Positions 35,001 to 47,000 of a DNA stretch of 64,000 bases are shown here, piece by piece. The translations under genes and the position numbers were made by a program. This stretch comes from Heloderma charlesbogerti (taxonomy: Eukaryota > Chordata > Lepidosauria > Squamata > Helodermatidae). The notes under the pieces were generated by a model. That model did no database searches. It saw only the letters and a list, made by a program, of their open reading frames with translations, and had not been told where the DNA came from. The stretch lies in NCBI GenBank assembly GCA_026122225.1, contig JANEZZ010001901.1:620001-684000 (forward strand), written 5' to 3'. How positions within the stretch are numbered: position 1 is the first letter of the stretch; the number at the start of each line of letters is the position of its first letter.

Positions 35001-38000
35001 CCAGCATGGCTGGGAATGATGGGAGTTGCCATCCCACACAGCTGGAGGGCAACAGATTGGGGAGTCTTCTGTACTCTTTTCCCTGGGGCACCCTTGCTTG
35101 AAACATATGGAGCTGTTTTTGTGGCAACCGTCTCTAGCTCATCATGACAGGTACTTGCGGTGCGTTCTGGAGGGAAGGTGGGGAGGGGAGGGCGTCGACC
35201 AGTTGCTGAGTCACAAAACTCGTTTGCAAGGCTTGTTCAAATATGGCCCTGCCAATAATTAACACGTTGGAAGCTGCTTGGCTGACATACAATAGGGCCA
35301 GCAAATGCAGTTCACGTTTCACTTCATCAAGATGTGGCAAACTGCTTTTTGGGTGTTGCTTTTATGACCTTATCCGGCTTACTTAGAAGTAACTCCTGCT
35401 TATTTCAGTGGGACTTACTTTCAGGTAAGGATGCTTACGATGGCAACCTTACTATTGAAATGACCTAAAAGTGAACATTGCAGAACTTTAAAAAAAAAAG
35501 AAAAAGAATTAGCATAGGAATGTAGGACGTGGCATCAGACCATTGGTTCTTTAGCTCAGTATTGTCTACGTTGATTGACAGCAGTACTCCAGGCAGGATT
35601 CTTTCCTAGCCCTACCTGGGGATTGAATCTGGGACCTTCTGCATGCAAAGCAGGTGCTCTGTGGCTGAGCTACAGCCCCTCCCTAAGAAACTTGGGCACA
35701 AGAGACACCTTTCTTTTCTCCTTCTCTGTATCAAACAGATGCAAATGCAGTCCAGTGGCAGCTTCTGTCATGTTACCTGTCCACAGGCGGCTTTTCTTAA
35801 ATCATTGTAGCCTATTTCTTTTTGAATGGATAAATTCATGATGACCTGGATGCGTGAAGCTGCCATCATGGGTTGCTGTGCGCTTCAGCCAGGTTTTCTC
35901 AAGCTCCGTATATGTGCTGTTGATGAAACAGTGAGCATGCGAAGTAACAACCAGCCAATGCAGAACTTCCACTGCTGCTGCTTCTGCCTCCTCCTCCCTT
36001 CCTCCCTGTGACCAGCTGCAGAAACTGCAGCTTGTGCAAAACGTGGGGACCAGATCGATAATGGGGATAAGAAGGTCCGAACATATAAGGTCGAGTCTGG
36101 CCTGCTTGAGCTGGCTGCCTGTATGTTTCCGAGCCCAATTCAAGGTGCTGGTTTTAACCTATAAAGCCTTACATGGCTCGGGACCTCAATACCTGATGGA
36201 GCGCCTTTCATGACATGAACCTACCCATATGCTACTTAACAGCATCTAAGGCCCTCCTCCGGGTGCCTCCTCCAAGGGAACAAGGGAGAGGGCCATCTTG
36301 GTGGTGCCCCCCCCCCCCATCTCCCTGACAAGGCCTGCCTGGCACCAGCATATTTTGGTGCCTGGTTAAGACCTTTCTCTTCACTCAGGCATTTGGCAGC
36401 ATATGATGAATTTTAATCAGGTCCTGGATTTGTCTTATGGTTTATAGTTTAGCATTGTTTTAGATATATGTTGTCTCTGTGTGTGCTGTCTCTGTGTTTT
36501 ATGTAAATAGTTTTACACTTCGTATAATGTATTTTAATGATTTTTCATCTTTGTAAACTTCCCAGAGAGCTTTGGCTATGGGCAGTACAGAAATGTTAAT
36601 AATATTAATAATAGCTCAAAATAATAATGGCAGTCCTATGCATGTCTACTCTGAAGTAAATCCTGTTGTGTTCAATTGGACTTGCTCCCAAGTAAATGCA
36701 GCCTAAGGGTGCAATCCTATGCATGTTTAGTTAGAAAAAATACTTTTTTCTGTCTAAAAATGCATAGGATTGCGCCCTAATTCTATTTTGTAGCTTCTGT
36801 ATTTTGAGTGCACCTCACCATAAGGTTTTCTAGCATACCTCTACAGTTGCACAGGATGGACCCCCGCCCCTGTATCCCCAAATGAGAGTTGACTGTTCTA
36901 GAATTTTACTTGGAGTATGATCCACTGTGGTGTGATCAAATTCTCTAGTGCTGTTCTTAAGACTCTTCAGTTATGTTTCAGTGTTTTTAGTGTTAAGAGC
37001 TCTACTCACCTTATTAAACCATAACACCTTTGCCTTGTCATTCTTGTGTGTTGTATTGACTTCCTTGTTATCCTCCTTCCATGCCACCTTTTTCGTACAG
37101 AAATTTGAAGCAGCCCTGGTCCATATAGCACAGCGTGATTGTCAGCTGTGACTCTCCATGGTCTTAGGCAAGGCATCTTTCCCATTTCTGCTATCTGGAA
37201 TATTTTAAGCCACCCAGAGAACTTTATGTTACAGGGCAGCATGCAAATATCATCATCATCATCAAATGGAGATGCTGGGGATTGAACCTGGGAACTTTTG
37301 CATGCAGAGTATGTGCTCTGGCACTGAGCTGTGACCAATAAGAATCCAAACAGGAAGAAGAAAAAAGTGAAGAGGAATAGCTAGGCCTAAGCGTGTGAAC
37401 CCTGCAAATTGCTCCAGATCAGACTGCTGTGATTTCTTAAACACTCAATTCTGCTTAATGCTGAGAGCCAAGACAGAAACGTTTCAGTGTGGAGTTTCTG
37501 AATTACTGAGAGATGGTGGAAAGTGCCTTTATTAACAGTGTTTCTAACAAAAAAACAAAACCCAAAACTTTTAAATTTAAAAATTCTGAAAAACAAAGGT
37601 GAACACTACAAGTAGGTAGAATGGCATTCCAGATACAGGAGTGGATGGGTGGAATAGCACTGACAGATCTATACAACGATGTAGCTTCAAGAGTTTAAAC
37701 GATTACTAGCGACTTACAGAATTAAGGAAATAAAAAGAGCCAGCATCCCGTTTCCAACATTAACAAGGAAGATGCCTCCAGGAGGCCCACAAACAGGGCA
37801 AGGAGACAATGGCCTGCCTCTTGTGGATCCCCCAAACATCTGGTTTGGAGTATCCTGCCTTTGAACATGGAGGTTCTTTTTAGCTATCCTGGCTAGTAGC
37901 TGTATTTGTCCCATTTGGGGGCTGCATTCCAGTGGTGAGCAGGGCTGAAGGCAAAAGGATGCGGTGCTAATGGGGCAAGGCCAAAACTAGCATCTTTTAA

Positions 38001-41000
38001 AATACTGGCATATTTTAACTAAAAGCTGTTACTGTGAGTACCTATGCCTTAGGAGAGGCATTTTACCCTTGGAGGAAGAGGAAAAAACGGCCCAAAACCT
38101 GGGAGAACACTAAATTATTGGTGGTTGGAGGAAAGCGGTGGGGCCAGTGGAAGAGCAGATTAGGTTTGGCCAGTGTTTTGTCCTCCAACTCCCACCAGCA
38201 CAGCCAGTGGTGAGGGAAGATGGGAGTTATAGGCCCAAACATCTGGAGGGCTGCAAGTTGCCCATCCTGGTTCTAGACTGATGTTTTAAAATGATCGTGT
38301 GCATTTCAGGCCAGGCGGTCTGTTGGATGCTGTCTCCAGAAGCAAAGTCATGACATTTCCTCTTCTTTTTGTTTGTTTGTTTTTAGAATAAAGAAGGTGA
38401 CACCCTGAAAGATCTGCTGAAAGCCAATGTGGAAAAGCCCGTGAAGCTGGAGGTCTACAACATAAAAACGATGAAAGTGCGGGAGGTGGAGGTGATCCCC
38501 AGCAACATGTGGGGAGGGCAGGGCCTTCTGGGGGCCAGCGTGCGGTTCTGCAGCTTCCAAGGAGCCAACGAACACGTGTGGCATGTGCTGGTAAGCAGGA
38601 AGAGACTTGGCTCTGAATTTAGGTTTGGCCACTTGTCTACTTGCTGAAAGATTCGTTCTTGAGACATAGCAAAAACACAACGAAGATAGCTGTGCTGGTC
38701 CACGAGAAAAACAAATCCACAATTTGAAATACCTTTATTAGGACCAATGAGAATGCTGCAAAAATGTGCAAGTTTTTGAGTTCTCCAGAATTCTTCATCT
38801 GACTGGGTCTATATAAACTGCAGATCTCGTGCCCATAACATTTGGTCACTTTTTTTTTACATTTTTTACTTTTCTGGTTTTTCACCTATTTTTTGCTTTT
38901 TGAACCATCTAGCCTGATGAAGTGTTCTAGAGAACTCGAAGGCTTGCACCTTTTTGCAGAACTTGGCTGGTCCTAATAAAGGTATTGCTGACCGACGGTG
39001 GTTTCTTGAGACAGTCTCCTCTAGTTTGCACTGTGTGTGTTTTTTGTCCTGGCGATATTTTCTTGAATTAAGACAACATTTTTCAAATTTCCTTGTCTTG
39101 GGGGGCCCTTTTCCACATTGACATGTCTGCCACCGAGCTCAGCACCATGCAAAGCATTCAGGCATGCACTTCTTGTTCATGTGGGGTATCAGCATGTGGC
39201 CTCATTGGTAGGGATGTATGAGAATTTCATTCTTCTTTGCCAATCATGCAAACTTTTCCCGTTTGCAACCCCGAACATGAGCAGGAGCGTAATTCTCAGG
39301 AAATTTTCGAAATTTTCTGAGCCTGCATTCATGTTTGAAAGTGCACGTCTGAAAATGTGCATTCCCCCCCAAATCTGTACTTTCACACTGTAGCCTATGG
39401 GAGAAAAGTGCGCAGTTGGGGTGTGCGCTTGGATAAGTGTGTATTTTTCATATTTGAAAATGGGCACTTTTCCGATTTGGAAAAAAAAAGATGCTTGCAT
39501 TCAGGAGCAAGAATGAGGTGAGACAAGCCTCAAGGTGGAAAATAGAGGATGTCAGTGTCTTAGCTTGGGACATCGGTTGTTCTCCCTTCCCTACTCACCA
39601 GTGCCCCATGCAAAATGAGTGCCACCCTAGCATGCGCCCAACTCTCAAGTGCAGCGACATTTCTGGGTTGGATTGGTAACGGTGGACAAGCTGTCTCTCG
39701 GGGAATTGGTCCGACGTTAAGAAATCTCTGATTGGGGATGAGCTTGTCCAGGATCCTGGGAACAGAGTTTGCAAGCCACTGGACTGAGACTTTTGTGCAG
39801 CTTGATTTGTTGACTAGGTGCAGGTTAACATGACTGAGCATATTCTCTCGCCCTAGGATGTGGAGCCAGCGTCCCCTGCAGCATTAGCTGGCCTGAACCC
39901 ACACACAGACTATATTATTGGATCGGATCAGATACTGCAAGAGGTAATGTGGACTGTGTCAGTCATAGCTAGCCTTGAGAGGGGGTGGCAGGTGGAACTA
40001 GGCAGAATTAGCTCAAAGCTCTTACTGCCAGCAACTTAGCCTTAGGAGAGGCATTTCAACCTTTTAGAATGGGAGGAACACTGCACAAAAGCCAGAAAAT
40101 CACCAAGCAATGCTGGTTGCAGGGAAGGGGGTGGGGCCAAGGGAAAGGGTGGGGCCAGGGAAAGGGGTGGGCCATCTGGAGAGGTTCTGCACCCCTGAGC
40201 TTAAAAGGTCAACCCCTCCTATTCCTTACTGCCCCATGGCTTGTCCCTTTTCTGCCCCACCCATACTGCAGGGAGGCTTGGCAGATCAAAGCAGTGGCCC
40301 CTATCCAACTATGATGCTTTGTTGTGTTTTGGCAGCTTCCTGTAGGGTACCTTGTGTATCTGTGGAAGCGGGGGGGAACCAGGGAACATGCTGCTAATTC
40401 TCTGCCTAGGCCAGCCTTCCCCAACCATTGGCCCTGGTGGTTGAGGATGATGGGAGTTGTAGTCCAGCAGTCTGGAGGGCACCCATTTGGGGATGGCCAG
40501 CCTAGGCAGCCTCTGTCCCCCAGGAACAGGGCCTTTGGCAGCTGTGCAATGGGGCAGACTGGGGGGGCAGCTATTGTGTCAGTGACAAAAGTCTCTCTTG
40601 CTCAGTCAGAAGATTTCTTTGCATTGATTGAATCCCACGAGGGGAAGCCTTTGAAACTGATGGTCTACAACACAGAAACAGATTCCTGTCGCGAGGTTTT
40701 TGTTACCCCCAATGGAGCCTGGGGTGGAGAAGGAAGGTATGTGCCTGTGGGTGAGGTCAGGCTTATTTTCAGCTTGCCACATTTTGGATCGTACCCTTTT
40801 TTGGGGAACGTAACACAGTTAATTATAACACATTAATTATAATGGGATGCTCAGTTTTGGAGAGGGTTCTGATTCTCTGGTTAGCCTGTGGATCGCAGTG
40901 GATTTTCCCATGAGATTGCTGAGAAGTGGTCTCACCCTATGGGATCGGAAGAGGTTTCATATTCCAACCATGTTAACACCTTCCTTGGAGCCAGCACTGT

Positions 41001-44000
41001 GCTAGGGGGCGTGCAAAAGCGACACGGTTCCAACTTGGAGAGTTTACATGCCTTACGTTCTAAATACAGCAGAAAAGACAAAGATGAGGGTCGAAGAGGG
41101 GGCTTGGTGGATGTGTCAGTGATGGAGCAGGGCAGGGTTAGCAGACAGCTGAGAACAACCTTCCCCAACCTGATGCCCTCAGGACTCCAGCTCCCATCAG
41201 CCGCTGCCAGCATGGGCAATGGTCAGGAATGCTGGGAGTTGTGGTCCAAAAGGTCTGGGGGGCACTAGCTGGGGGAAGGCTGGCCTGGTAACTTATACTG
41301 GTGCACAAAAAGCTTTGCAGGAGGAGGGGTGATTTGACTAGAGATGGGGTGGTGGTTCCCGGAAGAAGGTCTAATGAGAGGCCACATCTACATAGGAAGC
41401 TGCCTTATACTGACTCAGACGCTTGTTCCATCTAGCCCAGTATTGTCGACACTGACTGGCAGCGGCTCTCCAGGCTTTCAGGCAGGAATCTTTCCTAGCC
41501 CTACCTGGAGATGCCGGGGATTGAATCTTCCGCATGCAAAGCAGATGCTCTACCACTGAGCTTCAGTCCCTCCCCACACTTGTTTCCCCACACTTTTTTC
41601 TCTGCTGCTCACAGCAGCTGTGCCCTATCCCTGGTCCTGGCTGCTACAGTTCTTTGCAGTCCTCCTGTATGGAAAATCCAGCATTAGGGGGTGAAAAAAT
41701 GTGGCTGCAGTGTGACAAGAGGTAACTCATTCACAATAATTGACCTTGAACATAGAGCCATGTGGAGACTGATCTATTCTCAAAAACAAATAAGAGCAAG
41801 AGTGGAGAACATGTGAAATTCATGGGGGTCTGAAGTCCGAGCCTCTCCTTCCTCTCTGAAGTCTGCCCCCAGCAGGTCTCTGGTCTTGCTGGGGGCAAGG
41901 AGGATCGTGAGGATGGGTGCATGTTTCACCTGGAAGTGCAGTTTCGGGTTGGGGGGAGGGAGGATCTTGCTTCGCCCCCCCCCCAAGATTTTCCTGGATC
42001 TTCCCATTCGGTCTTCAGTATGCAGGGCCCCCGCCTTATTAATCCATATTTATTTAGTGCTCTGTGATGGCCAGCGGGTAGGTGTCTTCATACGATTTGA
42101 GGCATGGGGCTTCTCTTTGTTCCATCCTACCTCATGTTGTGATTTTAAAAAAATAAAACAAGGTGCATATCTATTTCTTATTATCAAGTTCTTGGATTTG
42201 CCTTCTTGTACAGTTTAGGCTGTGGCATTGGATACGGCTATTTGCACAGAATTCCAACACAGGTGGCTGTACCAAAGAAAACACCTGAAACCAGTCCCGC
42301 TCCTCCTTTGCCCTCGGGGGACACCCCTCCCGAGCCACCAGCTAATGGCTATACAGAGGTAAGAGCTTCACTGTGAGAGCTGATTCAGCGTTGGCCATGC
42401 TGGCTAGGAGCTGTAGTCTGACACCTCTGAAGGGCAACAGGTTGGGGAAGGCTGTTCTGGGGGGGCCTTCTGTGTAGCAGTCACACTTTTCGAGCACCCC
42501 AGGCAGATGTGAGTGACTTCTGTGTTTGTCAAGGGTAGGGATAGACAAATCAAGTCTATTTCTGGACTGTGTCAGTTCTGCATGTGTTCAGTTAAAAGTC
42601 TGTCCCATTCAATTTCTGCATCAATCTGCAATTAAAAAAAATGCACATTTATTTTTGTATGCAACTTTTCCTAATTTACGCTATTCAGAGAGGTGCACAC
42701 TGTGTTTTGGCCCAGATATTGGTCTTGGAAGAGCAAATTTAGTCTGTTCACTTAAAAATGCAGCCCAAACAAAACTCTCCCCGACCCAAGTGTACAGATT
42801 GCCTCGGTTGCTCAGTGGGGAAAGGAGCTTTCCCCCCTTGGAAAAGCATGGTCAGCATGAGCCTATAGAAGCCTCTGACCACACTTCATTGCGGGGAATC
42901 AGGTACTGGGGGAATGATACCTGCCCACCATGTAGTAGTATTGCTTAGTGATATATGTTTCTTGTTCTGAAGCATGTGGTTGCTTGATTTTTTTAACTGG
43001 CATTTTTATTTCAGGCTCCACTGTTAGCACCAAACTCCCAAAGTGAAGAAACTGTGAGCTTAGATTACAGCAAGGATCAAAGTGTGAATATGTATTCAGT
43101 AGAAAATTCTCTTCACCCTCCTCCTCCTGTCCAGAGAGTCATGGATCCAGGTAACCTGTCACTTGTTGCCTTTTAGAACATAGGAAATGGCTGTTTTTTA
43201 ATATGTGGGGCTGTTTATGTAAAGTTCTGCACAACATGTGGCCTGTGTTGACTTGGCATATTTCTATATAATGTATTCTACTCATGGGGGAGAGCAGGGA
43301 ACAGTGCAAAACCCTGAAGGGAATATATTACCTTGAATGCTGTCTTGTCCAACAGGATCCTTCAGAGCCGTGCCCAAGGAGTCTCGGGTGTCACAAACAG
43401 GGAGCAGGGAGGATTTAGGAGCCACCTCCCCAGAGGCACTTGTAGAAGTGGAAATGAGTTAATGCAGCACTTCCATAAGGCTCCAGTAGCACCTCAGCAT
43501 CTTTGGATCAGGCTGTGCATGGTCAACGGAGGAGTAGGTACAAGAAGAGAGACAAGCTCTGCTGCTTATCAAAGAGATTCTTTAAACTCTTTTAAAATAA
43601 GCTTATTTAAGAAGAGTTTATTAAAGAATCTTTTTGATAAGCACCAGAGCTTGTCTCTCTTTTTGTGCCTTCACTGTGGTGCTTTTTCCCTCTTTTTTTT
43701 CTAATGGAGGAGTAGCCAGGAGACTTTGGTGGCACTCCGTAGTTATAACTCGCATTTTTTGGTGGTATTTGGCAACAGGAAAGAAGTTTCAGCTTTAAAT
43801 CAACAGGTTGCAGTTCTCTTCTAAATTCATGGATCCACCTTTCATTTTATTATTCCTCCCTTTCAGGTTTTATAGATATGTCTGGAGCTTCTTTTCCTGA
43901 ATTAATTGACTTGGTGAAAACAGTCAGTGTGCCTTCTTCTTCCTCTGCTTCTTTCAACTTAATGGACACCCTGGCAGCAACTGATAGCTTACTAACTAAT

Positions 44001-47000
44001 AGTGGAACTCATTCATATTTTGGTAAGCAAATGCTAAGACCATTCATTTTATTTTTGATGTGTATGTTTGAATGACATGGATTTTAGTAAAACTTGGTAA
44101 TTCCATCTTGCATTTTTAAAATTCTGCTTTTCCCTCTGATGTGGAGGCTCAAAGTGTCTTACAAATTATACAGTCAGGGCCAGAAATATTGGAACAAGGA
44201 TAACTGTTTTGGCAGTTGGCCTCTGTACACCACCCCATTAAAGGATCGCCTTTAATGATCAAATGCTGAGTTTCCTCCTTCGAGATGCTTTGCCAGGCCT
44301 TTACTGCAGCTGCCTTCAGCAGCTGCTTGTTTGTGGGTCTTTCTGCCTTCAGTCTTGTCTTCAGTAAGTGAAAAGCATGCTCTATTGGGTGGAGATCAGG
44401 TAACTGACTTGGCCATTGAAGAACATCCCACGTCTTTGCCTTGAGAAACTCTGGGGTAGCTTTTGCTGTATGTTTTGGGTCATTATCCATCTGCAATATG
44501 AAGTGGCGTGCTATCGGTTTGGCAGCATTTAGCTGAATCTGAGCAGAAAGTATAGCCCTACATACTTCAGAATTCATCCTGCTGTGTTTGTCAGCAGTCA
44601 GGTCATCAATAAACACCAGTGACCCGGTTCCACTGGCAGCCATACATGCCCATGCCATAACACTGCCTCCACCGTGTTTGACAGATGATATGGTATGCTT
44701 TGGATCATAAGCTGTTCCTTTCCTTCTCCATACTTTCTCTTCCCATCATTCTGGTACAAGTTAATCTTGGTTTCATCAGTCCAAAGAATCTTATTCCAGA
44801 ACTGGGCAGGCTTTTTTAGGTGTTTGCTGGCAAAGGCTAATCTGGCCTGTCTGTTCTTGAGCTTTACCAGTGGTTTGCACCTTGTTGTGAAGCCTCTGTA
44901 TTTACATTCATAAAGCCAATGTTGACAATGACATGCCTACCTCTGCAAGAGCGTTCTTGACCTGGCTAGACCTGTTGTGAAAGGGTTCCTCTTCACCCTG
45001 AGCAGAATTCTGCGGTCATCCACTTTAATTGTCTTCTGTGGTCTTCCAGGCCTTTTGCTGTTGCTGAGCTTGCCAGTTAATTCCTTCTTTTTCAGGATGT
45101 TCCAAACTGTTGTGTTGGCCACTCCCACTGTTTTTGCTATCTCTCTGATGGGTTTCTTTTGTTTCCTCAGTCTAATGATTGCCTCCTTCACTTGCATGGA
45201 CACCTCTTTGGACCTCATGTTGGGGGTTCCAGTGAACAGCTACCAAATGCAAATGTAACACTCAGAACCACCTTCAGGCCTTTTTTCTGCTTGATTGGTC
45301 ATGGGGTACCCAGGAAACTGGCCACACCTGGCCATGCAGCTGCTTGTCAGCCATTCGTTCCATTACTTACGAGCCACCAACGATGGGTGTGTGTGTATGC
45401 CACTGGCTGTCCTTCCTGAATGGTTAGTGCCCCACTTTTGTCAAATCCCTTGAATTACAGCTGAAAGTCCTGACTTCGCTCCCATCTGGGTGTGTTTCCT
45501 TTCAACTTCAATGTGGTGGTGTACAGAGGCCAAATACCAAAACAGTTATCCTTGTTCCAATATTGCTGGCCCTGACTGTACATACAAAGCACACCATCAC
45601 AACCATATTGATGGTTAAGGTCAGACTTAGCATGTCATCACCAAAAGCCATTGTATAAAAATATTTTAAAACAATTAAGGTGTCTTGTGGCACCTCAGAG
45701 ATTTAACAAATGCATTATGGGATAAGTTTCTCCACTACAGGTATTAATTAACACAGCCAATCTAATGTTATCATTATTGCTCTTCTGAAGGGTCATTGTA
45801 AACAGACATTTAAGCTTTAATTGAATTGTCAGACTGTATTTGTTGCATTTTTTCTCTCCACATGTGTGTGTGTGTCTATATATAGCTGGCAAGTGAGGAT
45901 AACACATCATGCGTCTGATGAAATGGACACTACTCTACAAAAGCCTATACCAGATTAAATGTGTTAGTCTTTAAAGTGCCACAAGACTCTTAATTGTTTT
46001 TGCTGAACAGGCTAACATGGCTACCCCTCTGGAAATATCTAACATACACACATCACAGCTTGCTGAAATACAGTGACTTTAAGAAGAAATATACAAGTGT
46101 GGAGTATTGTTTTTGCCCTAGCCAGCTTGCCAAATTGTGTCTGTGGACACCTGCAGAACACATCCCATAAGCCACTTCATGGGGGACTTTGTGGGAGGGA
46201 TGCGAACTATCAGTTGCTAAAGGAGCCTGCGAGGGCAAAAGTAGCCAGGTTGGCTCTTTGAGGAAGCTGATGACAGGAGGTTGTGCATCTTTCTCCTTCT
46301 GTCTTTGGATGGGCTTTTAACTAGCATTTTATTATTCTATCATGCTATAACTTTATGGACACTTGTAATGTCTGTTGTCCGCTTGAATAATCCTCATCCA
46401 GTAATGAGGTGAACACTATAAGGTGAACAGCTGATAAAAAAAATGACCGGGCAGCCAAAGCCACTGTGCCCATCCCATAGCTGCTGTTGGAGTGTGCTTG
46501 CACACCAGCTCAACAAAACTGGTTCAGGGAGAAGTGTTACTCATTTAGCCAGTGCAGTACTTTGCTAGAGAAGCTAGCTGAATTCTGAAGAATTGGGCAG
46601 GCATGTGAGAGAACATAAGAGCCGTGCTGGGTCAGACCAAACACCTATTTAGCCTAGCATCTTGTTGCACAGTGGCCCACCAAAAGCGCCTAAGTAGGAT
46701 GTGCATGCAACAGCACCCTCCTGCTAATGTTCCCCATAATGTTCTGATGCTGGAGGTAATCATGACTAGTAGCCCTCATGACTAGTAGCCTTATCCTCCA
46801 TGAATTTGTCTAATCACCCTTTAAAGCCATCCCAAGTTGGTGGTCATTACTATATCGCTCATAATTTAGCGAGGTTAATATCTGAGATTTGACAGGAGCT
46901 AAGTTACTGGTTTCAGAGGAGTCCATTTGTTTTTCCTCAGTCATCAATAGGGGATTGATTAACCTTTGAGAATTGCAAGCATTGCTCCTGGCTGTAATCA

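Noticed and set aside
41505..41575. A functional tRNA-Ala gene
   Set aside because: The tRNA-like part lacks a proper acceptor stem and is joined to a SINE tail repeated four times in the window.
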